Assembly (NCBI RefSeq): GCF_039545055.1
Contig: NZ_BAABRP010000001.1
Coordinates: 372,001-436,000, forward strand
Source of the DNA: Deinococcus carri
Lineage (GTDB): Bacteria > Deinococcota > Deinococci > Deinococcales > Deinococcaceae
Direction of reading: 5' to 3'
Length of the DNA stretch: 64,000 bases
The position numbers were made by a program, and so were the translations under genes. Within the stretch, counting starts at the first letter, position 1. Each line of letters starts with the position of its first letter. This document shows, in pieces, positions 1 to 14,811 of the stretch. Under the pieces are notes generated by a model that was not told the origin of the DNA, did not search any database, and was given only the letters and a program-made list of their open reading frames with translations.

Positions 1-59
1 GCTCAAAGCTCCTCCCTCACTGTCTCCCGCCCCCCCCGCCTGCTAAGCTCCCCGGCGGT

Positions 60-1173
<1,114 letters not shown>

Positions 1174-1175
<2 letters not shown>

Positions 1176-1268
1176 GCCGTGAGCTATGAGCTATGAAAAA
1201 GATGGCGGACGCCGAAAGCTGAAGCTGACTGGTGCCCGTTCAGAGCTCAGAGCTCAGAGCTCAGAGCT
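1174..1268. repeat. Short intergenic repeat, family A (gagccgtgagctatgag type), with a 7-bp tandem
   Basis: The sequence starting at 1174 (gagccgtgagctatgagc and following bases) recurs identically for 26 bp from 10810 and in reverse complement near 26275. It is followed at 1241-1268 by four tandem copies of cagagct, which run up to the stop codon of the minus-strand dehydrogenase. The element fills the gap between two convergent genes. It resembles the small non-coding repeats of Deinococcus genomes; no coding role is seen. Confidence 0.7.
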
Positions 1269-2706
<1,438 letters not shown>

Positions 2707-2711
2707 GCGCG

Positions 2712-3749
2712 TCAGTCTAGCCCTCCCGTCCGCAGCGGTGCGGCGTTCAGCGTCCCTAGCGCCCGCGTCACATCGCGCGTGAGGCGTTCGAGGTGAAAGG
2801 CGTCCCCGGAAGCCCGCTCCACCGTGCCGCCTTCGCCCACCACCAGCAGCGCCAGCACCCGCCCGCCCGCATGACGGACAAAGACGCCGGGGTGCCCGCG
2901 CAGCGCGTCCCGGTCGGTTTCCGGCAGGGTCGCCCAGGCGGGGGCCGTGTCGGTCAGGCCCAGGTGAGCCGTCGGAAGGTTTCTTGCGTTCAACTCGCCC
3001 TCCAGCCACGCCACTGCCTCCGGCCGCCCGCCGATGAGGCCCTGTTCGATGTGGGGCCGCCGCAGGTTGTAGCGGACAGGCCGCCCGTCGCGCCGCCGCA
3101 GCTCGCCCCCCACCGCCAGCACCAGCGCGTGCCCCGCCGCGATGTCCCACTCGCTGCGCGGGGACATGGTAAAGGTCACGTCCGCCTCGCCTCCTGCTAT
3201 GCGCGCCAGCTTGAGGGCAATCGAGCCGCTCGGCACCATGCCGGGGAGGTCGTGGCGGTGCAGTTCGCGCCGGAACTCGGTGTCCGACACGCTGACCACG
3301 TACCCGGCGCGGTCGCTGAAGCCTGCCGGTTCGCCATTCTTCGTCACGCCCCCGCCGACCACCCCGGCGAACAGTTCATCCCGCGCGGGGGCGTACACCA
3401 CGCCGAGCACGGGTTCGCCCCCCACCGCGAGGCCGATGCTGACGGCGTAGTCGGGGCTGCCCGTCGTGAACTCCTTCGTGCCGTCGATGGGGTCCACAAT
3501 CCAGACGCGCGGTGCGTCCAGCCGGGCGGCGTCGTCCACCGCTTCCTCGCTCAGCAGGCCGTCGGTGGGAAAGGCGGCCCTCAGCCCCGCCAGAATCAGC
3601 TCGGACGCCTCGCGGTCGGCGGCGGTCACGGGGTCGTCCGCCGAGGTCTTGTGCTCCACGGTCAGCCCGCGCGCGAGGTGTGTTCTGAGAAGCTCGCCCG
3701 CCTCCTGCGCGAGCCGGACAGCGACGGAAAGTTCATGGTCCAGGGTCAT
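2712..3749 (-). CDS. Inositol monophosphatase/CysQ-family phosphatase with a C-terminal extension
   Basis: The N-terminal ~255 residues match the CysQ/IMPase fold: EEAVDD, the metal-binding WIVDPIDGTKEF and WDIAAGHALVLAVGG. CysQ members hydrolyse 3'-phosphoadenosine 5'-phosphate. At 345 aa the protein is longer than usual (about 250-275 aa); the last ~90 residues (from about LNARNLPTAHLG) match nothing I recognise and may be a separate small domain. The start at 3749 has a -10 TATCCT (3757-3762, minus) 7 nt upstream, indicating a leaderless mRNA. It is first in a cluster with the GNAT and dehydrogenase genes. Confidence 0.87.
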   Translation of the reverse strand: MTLDHELSVAVRLAQEAGELLRTHLARGLTVEHKTSADDPVTAADREASELILAGLRAAFPTDGLLSEEAVDDAARLDAPRVWIVDPIDGTKEFTTGSPDYAVSIGLAVGGEPVLGVVYAPARDELFAGVVGGGVTKNGEPAGFSDRAGYVVSVSDTEFRRELHRHDLPGMVPSGSIALKLARIAGGEADVTFTMSPRSEWDIAAGHALVLAVGGELRRRDGRPVRYNLRRPHIEQGLIGGRPEAVAWLEGELNARNLPTAHLGLTDTAPAWATLPETDRDALRGHPGVFVRHAGGRVLALLVVGEGGTVERASGDAFHLERLTRDVTRALGTLNAAPLRTGGLD

Positions 3750-3776
3750 GCAGGGGAGGATACGGGAGAGGGGAGG

Positions 3777-3846
3777 GGGGCAGAAGGCAGAAGGCGGATG
3801 GCAGAATGCCCGAAAAGCCATCTGCCTTCTGCCTTGAGCCATCCGC
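3777..3846. repeat. Palindromic repeat, family B, copy 1
   Basis: The arms at 3786-3802 and 3817-3833 are inverted copies of one 17-bp word with one mismatch (ggcagaaggcggatggc against gccatctgccttctgcc). The whole element is the near-exact reverse complement of the element at 5371-5440, so the two copies bracket the aspS2 unit. A run of ctccc tandem units follows it. Confidence 0.8.
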
Positions 3847-3892
3847 CTCCCTCCCTCCCTCCCTCCCTCCCTCCCTGCCTAGTTCCCCCGCG

Positions 3893-3922
3893 TTGACCGC
3901 GTGAGGGTGCCCCGGCTACACT
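3893..3922 (+). promoter_or_regulatory. Promoter of the aspS2 leader
   Basis: The -35 box TTGACC (3893-3898) and the -10 box TACACT (3917-3922) are separated by 18 bp. The expected transcription start is about 3929-3930, directly at the ATG of the leader peptide, so the leader would be translated from a leaderless 5' end. Confidence 0.8.
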
Positions 3923-3929
3923 TGCCCGC

Positions 3930-3974
3930 ATGACCGCAGCGCACGTGAACAACGTGAATGATGATCCCTGCTAG
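3930..3974 (+). CDS. Leader peptide of aspS2 (Asn/Asp-rich attenuator peptide)
   Basis: A 14-codon frame reading MTAAHVNNVNDDPC and then TAG. The codons at 3948-3965 are Asn-Asn-Val-Asn-Asp-Asp, the two amino acids whose tRNAs the downstream synthetase supplies. The ATG lies 7 nt after a good -10 box, so the message starts at the start codon. A terminator-like hairpin and an alternative antiterminator follow, then aspS2. The combination is the classical architecture of ribosome-mediated attenuation. I infer the function; the sequence shows the arrangement. Confidence 0.75.
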   Translation: MTAAHVNNVNDDPC

Positions 3975-4028
3975 GGGACGTCTCGCCGCACGCCGCGCCC
4001 CCGACCCTTCAGAGGAGTCGGGGGCTTT
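3974..4028 (+). promoter_or_regulatory. Attenuator: antiterminator and terminator hairpins before aspS2
   Basis: The terminator stem is GCCCCCGAC (3997-4005) paired with GTCGGGGGC (4017-4025), a perfect 9 bp followed by CTTTCC, a short U run. The alternative stem is GGGG (3974-3977), a bulged A, then CGT (3979-3981), paired with GCG and CCCC (3995-4001). This occupies the 5' arm of the terminator. A ribosome paused on the Asn codons would leave 3974-3981 free, whereas one at the stop codon would cover it. Confidence 0.65.
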
Positions 4029-4050
4029 CCCGTTAAAGGAGACCCAGACC

Positions 4051-5370
<1,320 letters not shown>

Positions 5371-5440
5371 GGGGCGGATGGCTCAAGGCAGAAGGCGGAT
5401 GGCTTTTCGGGCCATCTGCCATCTGCCTTCTGCCATCATC
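5371..5440. repeat. Palindromic repeat, family B, copy 2
   Basis: The arms at 5387-5403 and 5418-5434 form the same 17-bp inverted repeat as copy 1 (3777-3846), in opposite orientation. It lies in the gap between aspS2 and the hydrolase. The hairpin could act as a transcription barrier, but no U run follows it. Confidence 0.8.
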
Positions 5441-5446
5441 ACCCGC

Positions 5447-6187
5447 ATGGAACAGTTCGCCCAGTTCACCGTCAGCGGCCAGCGCCTCTACGGCATGTTG
5501 CACGTTCCCGAGGGCGAGAAACCCTCTTCCGGCTGGCCCAGCGTCATCATGCTGCACGGCTTTACCGGCAACCGGCTGGAGGGGCACCGCATCTTTCCGC
5601 TGTTTTCGCGGTATCTGGCGGCGCGCGGCGTGGCGAGCCTGCGCTTCGACTTCCGGGGCAGCGGCGAGTCGGAGGGCGACTTCAGCGAGATGACGGTGAG
5701 CCGGGAGGTGGAGGACGCGGAAGCCGCCTTCGACTACGTGCGCGGCCTGCCCATGCTCGACCCCGAGCGGGTGATGGCGCTGGGCTTCAGCCTGGGCGGG
5801 CTGGTCGCGGCGCTGGCGGCGGAAAAGGTGCGGCCCCACCGCCTCGCGCTGTGGGCACCCGCGTTGCCCGAGCTGTGGCTGCCGCTGCTGCGTGGGGGGT
5901 ACGCCCCGCCCGTCATCCTCGACCACGGCGGCTGGCCGCTGGGACGCGCTTTTTTGCTGGAGCTGCCGCGCCTCAGGCCGCTGGAGGCCGCCGCCCGCTG
6001 GGGCGGGGTGGCCCGCGTCTTCCACGGGGACGTCGATACGGTCTGCCCACCCGAGTGGGGGGTGCGCTATGCCCAGGCCCTGGGCTGCGATGCCGTCGCC
6101 ATCCCCGGTGCGGGCCACACCTTCGATTCGCTGGACGCGGTGGACCTGCTGTACCGGGAGACGGGGCGCTTCTTGCTGGGGATGTGA
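5447..6187 (+). CDS. Alpha/beta hydrolase (esterase/lipase-like)
   Basis: A 246-aa alpha/beta hydrolase with the oxyanion segment LHGFTGNR, the strand RFDFRGSGES, the nucleophile elbow GFSLGG (Ser near residue 110), the acid in HGDVDTV and the catalytic His in GAGHTF. The pattern is that of feruloyl/cinnamoyl-esterase-like or serine-aminopeptidase-like cytoplasmic esterases; the substrate is unknown. The start at 5447 is placed where homology to the fold begins. A weak -10 (CATCAT) ends 7 nt upstream. Confidence 0.88.
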   Translation: MEQFAQFTVSGQRLYGMLHVPEGEKPSSGWPSVIMLHGFTGNRLEGHRIFPLFSRYLAARGVASLRFDFRGSGESEGDFSEMTVSREVEDAEAAFDYVRGLPMLDPERVMALGFSLGGLVAALAAEKVRPHRLALWAPALPELWLPLLRGGYAPPVILDHGGWPLGRAFLLELPRLRPLEAAARWGGVARVFHGDVDTVCPPEWGVRYAQALGCDAVAIPGAGHTFDSLDAVDLLYRETGRFLLGM

Positions 6188-6268
6188 GGGGGCCGAAGCT
6201 CTGAGCCGTAAGCTGGCCTCCGCGCACTTCTTCAGGGCGGCGTCACCCCTGGCCCCTACACTGCCCGG

Positions 6269-7162
6269 ATGTCCGCCCGTTCGCCGTGGCCTGTACTGCT
6301 CGCCCTCCCGCTGGGCTACCTGCTGGGGTGGTTTCTGTACGGTATCGCTGCCCCCGCGCTGCTCCTGACGGTCCTGGGCGCGGCCCTGTTGCTCTCCGTG
6401 GTGGCGGGCCGGGGGAGGGGGGTGGCAGGCTTCCTCCGCCTGTTGCTGCTGCTGCTCCTGTCGGGCGTGATGGCTGGCGTGGCGGGGGGCGTGCTGACGC
6501 TGTTCGCGTTCGTGACCTCGCCCGACAATCCGCTGCCGGTGGGCCTGCCGCAGGCTCTGGTCGCCGCCGTCCTGGGGCTGGCCGTGGTCCTGGCATGCGT
6601 GTGGCTGTTGCGGCGGCTGGCGCGGTCGGCACCGGAGGGGGCACGGGCGACCAGCCCGGCGGCCCCCTGGCTGCTGGTGGCGGGGGTGCTGCTGTTCGCC
6701 TTCTTTCCCGCGGTGCGGGTGGATTGCCGGGGCATGCAGGCCGATTCCTTCCTGAGCTACAGCAGCGGCTTCAGCGGCATCTCGGCGGCCCAGAGTTACT
6801 GGGCCAGAAAACCGCACCTCATCCCCAACCGCGCCCAGCTTCCCGCCGACTTCGGGGTGGACAGCGTGCGGGCCAGCGTCACCCGCTGCTTTCAGGACGC
6901 AAGGGGCAGGCCGCGCCCACTCTCCTTCCGGGCGAGTGCACCGCTGCTGGTTGTTCACCTGATGGAACGGGTGCGACCGGGAATGCAGAGTTACGCCGCC
7001 GTCTTCACGCCCGGCGACCACCGCAAGCTCACGCCCTGGATGCGGGCCGAACCTCCCTACGGCCAGCTCCGCCCGCACAAGCCCTACTTCTTCCCCGGCT
7101 GGGTGGTCTACCCGGAGTTGCCCACGCTGCCGCCCGCCCTGGCGCGTGAGCTGGAGCGGTGA
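6269..7162 (+). CDS. Hypothetical membrane protein
   Basis: A 297-aa protein not recognised as a family. The N-terminal ~150 residues form about four or five hydrophobic helices, with an Arg/Gly-rich linker after the second. The last ~150 residues are soluble, beginning near VDCRGMQADSFLSYSSG, and end PELPTLPPALARELER. A TACACT -10 box (6257-6262) ends 6 nt before the ATG, indicating a leaderless mRNA. The gene converges on the cytochrome gene with only 10 bp between stop codons. Confidence 0.7.
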   Translation: MSARSPWPVLLALPLGYLLGWFLYGIAAPALLLTVLGAALLLSVVAGRGRGVAGFLRLLLLLLLSGVMAGVAGGVLTLFAFVTSPDNPLPVGLPQALVAAVLGLAVVLACVWLLRRLARSAPEGARATSPAAPWLLVAGVLLFAFFPAVRVDCRGMQADSFLSYSSGFSGISAAQSYWARKPHLIPNRAQLPADFGVDSVRASVTRCFQDARGRPRPLSFRASAPLLVVHLMERVRPGMQSYAAVFTPGDHRKLTPWMRAEPPYGQLRPHKPYFFPGWVVYPELPTLPPALARELER

Positions 7163-7172
7163 GGGCCGGCCC

Positions 7173-7622
7173 TCACTTCACCGTCTTGGGCCGCAATGTG
7201 TTCACCTGGGCGGCGGTTTTCCTGTCCTGGCGGACCTTGGCGAGTTCGGCGGGGGTCAGGGGTTTCTGTCCCTTGGGGAACCTGTTGCCCCAACTGGTGC
7301 TGACGTAATTCAGGAGGGCGGCCAGCTCGGCGTCCTTCAGCCTCCCGAAGGCGGGCATAACCCCGTTGTAGGTCTGCCCCTTCACGCTGATCTTGCCCTG
7401 GAGGCCGTACAGGACGACGTGTTCGAGGTAGGCCCGGCCCCCCGGAGCGGCCAGCAGCGCGCCCACATGACCCGCGAGCGGTGGGAAGGCACCGGGGACA
7501 CCCTGTCCCGTCGCCTGATGGCAACCGGCGCAGTTGCTGGTATACAGGGCCTTGCCATCGGGGGCGGCCGCCGCGGCGGCACCGGCCAGCAGGAAGGCGA
7601 GCGAGAAGACGGCCTGTTTCAT
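7173..7622 (-). CDS. Class I cytochrome c, exported
   Basis: A 149-aa protein with a signal peptide (MKQAVFSLAFLLAGAAAAAA) and one haem-attachment motif CAGCH near residue 34. The likely distal Met ligand is in NGVMPAFG, in the usual mono-haem cytochrome c order. It should act as a periplasmic electron carrier. The C-terminus is a short Lys/Arg-rich tail. An AGGAGG-like site precedes the ATG. A -10 TAGACT (7676-7681, minus) suggests a leader of about 48 nt, unlike the leaderless neighbours. Confidence 0.9.
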   Translation of the reverse strand: MKQAVFSLAFLLAGAAAAAAPDGKALYTSNCAGCHQATGQGVPGAFPPLAGHVGALLAAPGGRAYLEHVVLYGLQGKISVKGQTYNGVMPAFGRLKDAELAALLNYVSTSWGNRFPKGQKPLTPAELAKVRQDRKTAAQVNTLRPKTVK

Positions 7623-7749
7623 GGGGTTCCTCCAGTGCAGAAGCAGAACTTGAGGCGAACGCAGGCTGACCCTGCCAGTCTACCTGACCTCCCGGTCGGG
7701 GGCGGGAGAAGGGCAAGGGGACGTGAATGCCCTGTCTGTCTCGCCATTC

Positions 7750-7770
7750 CTAACGGGCGTTTGTTAGACT
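7750..7770 (+). promoter_or_regulatory. PaaR-like operator overlapping the -10 region of the acyl-CoA carboxylase gene
   Basis: CTAACGGGCGTTTG (7750-7763) fits the pattern CNAACGNNCGTTNG that I recall for the Thermus TetR-family regulator PaaR. It abuts the -10 TAGACT (7765-7770), 10 nt before the start codon. A bound repressor there would block RNA polymerase. Confidence 0.5.
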
Positions 7771-7780
7771 GTTCCCGCAG

Positions 7781-9469
<1,689 letters not shown>

Positions 9470-9604
9470 GGGGCAGAAGGCAGATGGCACAAAGCAGAAG
9501 GCGAAATAGCCTCGCCGCCCATTCTCTGCCTGCCCTTTCCGGTTCTGCCCTCAGCTCAGTCCCCCTCTTTTAAGCCATTGGCCATCCGCCTTCTGCCATC
9601 CGCG
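9470..9604. repeat. Degenerate repeat, family B, between the carboxylase and acyl-CoA dehydrogenase genes
   Basis: The gap holds words of the family B element in both orientations (gcagaaggcagatggc near 9474, gccatccgccttctgccatc near 9582) separated by about 90 bp, so a long imperfect hairpin is possible. No gene is seen. Confidence 0.6.
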
Positions 9605-9621
9605 TACCGGAGGTACTCCCC

Positions 9622-10802
<1,181 letters not shown>

Positions 10803-10803
<1 letters not shown>

Positions 10804-10907
10804 AGCTGTGAGCCGTGAGCTATGAGCTATGAAAAGGATGGCTCAGGCAAAAGCAGGTGCCTCCGGGTGCTGGTTCATAGCTCATGGCCCATCGCTCATC
10901 GCCCCCG
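10803..10907. repeat. Short intergenic repeat, family A, palindromic copy
   Basis: The 26-bp word beginning at 10810 is identical to the one at 1174. An inverted counterpart (ttcatagctcatggcccatc, near 10874-10893) closes a long hairpin around a variable core. Confidence 0.7.
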
Positions 10908-10988
10908 CCGGGGCCGGAACCGCCCAACGGTGAAGCCTTCGTAACCTTCGGTGCATCTGCCCCGGCCCGGCCCCTCTACACTGGGGCC

Positions 10989-11093
10989 ATGAAGGGCCTG
11001 CGCGAGTTCGTTGACTGGCTGCGGGAGGTGCTGAAAGGTTCCCCCCAACCCCAGCCGGTGCCCATCCCTGTCCGCGTGCGCGACCGGCGCTGA
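10989..11093 (+). CDS. Small leaderless protein of 34 aa
   Basis: The frame reads MKGLREFVDWLREVLKGS and then a Pro-rich tail ending VRVRDRR. The first 17 residues would form an amphipathic helix. A TACACT -10 box (10977-10982) ends 6 nt before the ATG, exactly as for the larger leaderless genes here, and a strong terminator (11121-11145) follows the stop codon. The frame therefore sits inside its own complete transcription unit. The function is unknown. Confidence 0.6.
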   Translation: MKGLREFVDWLREVLKGSPQPQPVPIPVRVRDRR

Positions 11094-11120
11094 CCAGGGC
11101 TTCCATCACACCTTTTTCGT

Positions 11121-11145
11121 CCACCCCGGCGGGTGGGCGTTTTTG
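11121..11145 (+). terminator. Rho-independent terminator
   Basis: The stem CCACCC (11121-11126) pairs with GGGTGG (11131-11136) and is followed by GCGTTTTT. It ends the transcript of the 34-aa gene. Confidence 0.75.
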
Positions 11146-11223
11146 TGGGGCGGCGGCTTTTGGCCAGTGGCCCAACTCCTCTACCATACCCCGCCCGGTG
11201 AGGGTTCGCTGTGGCCGATTCGC

Positions 11224-11253
11224 CTGACTTTTACCTGACGGCCACCCTAGAGT
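11224..11253 (+). promoter_or_regulatory. Probable promoter of hpf
   Basis: CTGACT (11224-11229) and TAGAGT (11248-11253) are 18 bp apart. The transcript would carry an untranslated leader of about 45 nt with a Shine-Dalgarno, unlike most neighbours. Confidence 0.5.
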
Positions 11254-11303
11254 GAACTCCCGGGGCAAGCAATCCTCCGGGAGAAACGGAAAGAGGTGAA
11301 GCC

Positions 11304-11870
<567 letters not shown>

Positions 11871-11979
11871 GGCAGGCAGGCGGGGGCAGGGGGGAGGTGG
11901 ACGTGCCCCTGCCCCCGCCTCATGGCTCTCTCACTCGCCGGGACGCTTATCCCGCCGCATCTGCTAGGCTGGGGTGTTC

Positions 11980-13050
11980 ATGATCGCGCACGTGATCAAT
12001 CCCGGATCGAGCAGCGTCAAACTCGCCTGCGCCGATATTCAACCCAGCGAGAACGCGGCCCTGCCCGGCCAGTTGCGCGTGACCCTGACCCGTGCCGAGG
12101 TGCCCCTCGACGGCCCCCCCGGCGAGCAGGATCTGGACACCCTGACCCGCGCCGTTCTGCACGTCAGCGCCGACTGGCCCTCGCCCGACGCCGTGGTGGC
12201 GCGGGGGGGCTGGCTGGGCCGGGTCGCGGCGGGCACGTACCAGGTCACGCCGGAGCTGGCCCACTATGCCCTTCAGGAGGGCCGCGACGGGCTGGGCGGT
12301 GCCCTGGCCCTGCGGGTGGGGGAGGCGCGGGGGGTACCCGCCTTCGTGGTGGACCCCCAGAGCGTCAACGAGCTGCTGCCCGAGGCGCGCGAGACGGGGG
12401 TGAAGGGCGTGGTGCGCGAGGCCCGCTTTCACGCGCTGAATGCCCGCGTGGTGGCCCGCCGCGCCGCGCACGAGGTCGGCAAACGCCTGCAGGATGCCCG
12501 CGTGGTGGTGGCGCACCTGGGGGCGACCACCAGCGTCACGGCCTTTGACGGGGGCCGCGCCATCGACACCACCGGCACCGGCCCCGATGGCGGCCCGCTG
12601 GGGGCGAGACAGGCCGGACCGCTGCCCACCACCACCCTGCTGCGGCTGGCGGCCGAGCATTCGCAACCCGAGCTGCTGCGCCTGCTGTCGGCGGGCAGCG
12701 GCTTCCTGGGCCTGACTGGCACGGCGAACCTCCGGGAAATGGAGGGCCACGAGGTCACGGACCCCGAGGTGCAGGTCGCTGTCGCCGCCTTCGTGCATCA
12801 GGCGTGCAAGGCGATTGGCGAGCAGTGCGGGGCGCTGACCGGACGCCCGGACGCGCTGGCGATCACGGGCGGCGCGGCCCGCTGGGACGCCGTGGTCGAC
12901 CGCATCGAGCGCCGCCTGAGCTGGATCGCCCCGGTGATCATCGTGCCGGGCGAGCTGGAACTCGAAGCCCTGGCCGAGGGCGTGGGCCGCGTGCTGCTGG
13001 GTCTGGAACAGCCCCGCGACTGGACGCCCCCGCCGGACGGTCATGCCTGA
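11980..13050 (+). CDS. Acetokinase-family protein, butyrate kinase-like
   Basis: A 356-aa acetate/butyrate kinase-fold protein, which phosphorylates a short-chain carboxylate with ATP. The N-terminal INPGSSSVKLA is the phosphate-binding signature of the family, and the AHLGATTSVTAF and GGGAARWDAVV-like segments follow. The length fits butyrate kinase better than acetate kinase. A TAGGCT -10 box (11965-11970) ends 9 nt before the ATG. The conserved protein starting 17 bp downstream is probably co-transcribed. The carboxylate used is an inference. Confidence 0.85.
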   Translation: MIAHVINPGSSSVKLACADIQPSENAALPGQLRVTLTRAEVPLDGPPGEQDLDTLTRAVLHVSADWPSPDAVVARGGWLGRVAAGTYQVTPELAHYALQEGRDGLGGALALRVGEARGVPAFVVDPQSVNELLPEARETGVKGVVREARFHALNARVVARRAAHEVGKRLQDARVVVAHLGATTSVTAFDGGRAIDTTGTGPDGGPLGARQAGPLPTTTLLRLAAEHSQPELLRLLSAGSGFLGLTGTANLREMEGHEVTDPEVQVAVAAFVHQACKAIGEQCGALTGRPDALAITGGAARWDAVVDRIERRLSWIAPVIIVPGELELEALAEGVGRVLLGLEQPRDWTPPPDGHA

Positions 13051-13067
13051 GATGGGAAGTGCCTGAC

Positions 13068-13442
13068 ATGGCCCGCCGCCGCCCGCCGCGCAGCGCCCCC
13101 GAACCCATCCGCGCGACCAGCATGTGGCGGGTGGATCAGGTGTTTCTCGCCCGCCGGGGCCAGCGTATCGAGGTGACCTGCTCCCTGGTCAACGACCGCG
13201 GCGGCCTGCGCAACCTCAGCGTCGTGGCCCCCACCGAGGACCCCCGCGAAGCGCTGCGCCATGCCGCCCGCCACGTCGCCGGCAAGGGCAACGTGAGCAG
13301 CGCCCGCCAGGCTCGCGTCCGCTGGACCCGCGAGCAGTCCACCACCCTGCAGGACGAACTCATCCGCGCAACTGACCTGGAGGACGACTTTCAGGACGCC
13401 TTCGAGGACACCCTGCAAGAAGTACGCGACCGGATGCGCTGA
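13068..13442 (+). CDS. Conserved hypothetical protein, 124 aa
   Basis: A small protein with a basic N-terminus (MARRRPPRSAPEP), a beta-rich middle (RGQRIEVTCSLVND) and an acidic helical end (DLEDDFQDAFEDTLQEVRDRMR). I recognise no domain. It follows the kinase by 17 bp and is likely the second gene of that operon. A hairpin at 13490-13519 probably ends the transcript. Confidence 0.65.
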   Translation: MARRRPPRSAPEPIRATSMWRVDQVFLARRGQRIEVTCSLVNDRGGLRNLSVVAPTEDPREALRHAARHVAGKGNVSSARQARVRWTREQSTTLQDELIRATDLEDDFQDAFEDTLQEVRDRMR

Positions 13443-13489
13443 AAGCGGCACAGGAGAAAAGAAGCGGGCGGGTGTGGGGTGTAGACAGG

Positions 13490-13519
13490 GGAGGCGAGAG
13501 CTTTTGCGTTCTCGCCTCC
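13490..13519 (+). terminator. Hairpin after the 124-aa gene
   Basis: GGAGGCGAGA (13490-13499) pairs perfectly with TCTCGCCTCC (13510-13519) around a 10-nt loop. There is no U run, so it may be a weak terminator or an mRNA 3' end. Confidence 0.45.
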
Positions 13520-13551
13520 AAGGGAGGGTGCAGAGCCGCACATAGCACAAC

Positions 13552-13575
13552 AAAAAACCCCACCTTGCGGTGGGG
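13552..13575 (-). terminator. Terminator of the initiator tRNA gene
   Basis: On the minus strand the stem CCCCACC/GGTGGGG (13558-13564 and 13569-13575, 4-nt loop) is followed by six U (AAAAAA at 13552-13557), immediately past the tRNA 3' end. Confidence 0.85.
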
Positions 13576-13579
13576 GACT

Positions 13580-13658
<79 letters not shown>

Positions 13659-13702
13659 ACCTCTTGCGCTTTCGCGAACCTGCGTTCTTCCGGCGCTCAG
13701 GA

Positions 13703-13731
13703 ATAGTAGCTCGGGTTCGGGATTCTGTCAA
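13703..13731 (-). promoter_or_regulatory. Consensus promoter of tRNA-fMet
   Basis: On the minus strand, TTGACA (13726-13731), a 17-bp spacer and TACTAT (13703-13708). This is the strongest sigma-70-type promoter in the window. Transcription would start about 40 nt before the tRNA. It is divergent from fni. Confidence 0.85.
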
Positions 13732-13761
13732 TGCCCAGTGGTGCAAGCGGTAGGCTGGGGC

Positions 13762-14799
13762 GTGACCGGCACCGGGGAGACGAACCTCAGCGAGACGGGA
13801 GCGCGCAAGCTGCGCCATCTGGAAGCTTGCCTGCTCCCGGAGAGCCAGTACGCGCGCGTCACCACTGGGCTGGAGCGGGTGCCCTGGCCGTACCGCGCCC
13901 TGCCCGACCTGGACCTGGAAGCGGTGGACCTCTCCACGCCGTTCCTGGGCCGGATGCTGCAAGCCCCCGTGCTGATTGGCGCGATGACCGGCGGGGCGGA
14001 GCGCGCGGCACTGATCAACCGCAACCTCGCTGCCGCCGCGCAGCGGCTGGGCCTGGGGATGATGCTCGGCTCGCAGCGGGTGATGCTGGAGCATCCTGCC
14101 GCCGCCGCCAGCTTTCAGGTGCGCGACGTGGCCCCCGACGTGCTGCTCGTCGGGAATCTGGGGGCCGCGCAGTTCGGCCTGGGTTACGGCCCCACCGAGG
14201 CCGAGCGGGCGGTGCGGGCAGTGGGGGCCGACGCCCTCGCCATCCACGTGAACCCCCTTCAGGAGGCGATGCAGGCGGGGGGCGATACGCGCTGGTCGGG
14301 CCTGGCCGCGCGGCTGACGGAGGTGGTGTCGGCGCTGCCCTTCCCCGTCCTCCTCAAGGAAGTCGGGCACGGGCTGGACGCGGCGACCATCCGGACGGTG
14401 GCGGGCGCGGGGTTCGCGGCGCTGGATGTGGCCGGGGCGGGGGGCACGAGCTGGGCGCGGGTGGAGCAGCTCGTGCGGTACGGCGAGGTTCGCGCGCCGG
14501 ACCTGTGTGAGGTGGGCCTTCCGACCGCGCGGGCGCTGGTGGAGGCCCGTCACGCCGCGCCTGGTGTGCCCCTGATTGCCTCGGGGGGCATTCGCACGGG
14601 GCTGGAGGCTGCCCGTGCACTGGCGCTGGGCGCGCAGGCCGTCGCGGTCGCCCGGCCCCTGCTGGAACCGGCGCTGGAGAGTGCGGGGGCGGTGGAGGCG
14701 TGGTTGGCGCGGTTTATCGGGGAGTTGCGGGTGGCGCTGTTCGTGGGGGGATTCGGGAGTGTGGAGGCAGCGCGGGGTGGGGTGGAATTTCCGGGGTGA
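13762..14799 (+). CDS. fni: Isopentenyl-diphosphate delta-isomerase, type II (FMN)
   Basis: A 345-aa FMN- and NADPH-dependent enzyme interconverting IPP and DMAPP for isoprenoid, carotenoid and menaquinone synthesis. Recognisable segments are LIGAMTGGAERAALINRNLA, LGSQRVML, AIHVNPLQEAMQ, LLKEVGHGL and VAGAGGTSWARVE. I chose GTG 13762 because the -10 TAGGCT (13751-13756) ends 5 nt upstream, which makes the start leaderless; the upstream GTG at 13738 would precede the promoter. It is divergent from tRNA-fMet. Repeat D1 follows the stop codon. Confidence 0.92.
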   Translation: MTGTGETNLSETGARKLRHLEACLLPESQYARVTTGLERVPWPYRALPDLDLEAVDLSTPFLGRMLQAPVLIGAMTGGAERAALINRNLAAAAQRLGLGMMLGSQRVMLEHPAAAASFQVRDVAPDVLLVGNLGAAQFGLGYGPTEAERAVRAVGADALAIHVNPLQEAMQAGGDTRWSGLAARLTEVVSALPFPVLLKEVGHGLDAATIRTVAGAGFAALDVAGAGGTSWARVEQLVRYGEVRAPDLCEVGLPTARALVEARHAAPGVPLIASGGIRTGLEAARALALGAQAVAVARPLLEPALESAGAVEAWLARFIGELRVALFVGGFGSVEAARGGVEFPG

Positions 14800-14811
14800 G
14801 GTGGGGTTTTT

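Noticed and set aside
1241..1268. Tandem cagagct copies as a CRISPR-like or regulatory array
   Set aside because: Four contiguous 7-bp units without spacers; it is a simple tandem repeat.
3958..4050. ATG at 3958 as the start of aspS2
   Set aside because: It overlaps the leader peptide in another frame and would place the terminator hairpin inside the coding region; GTG 4051 has a ribosome site and matches the family start.
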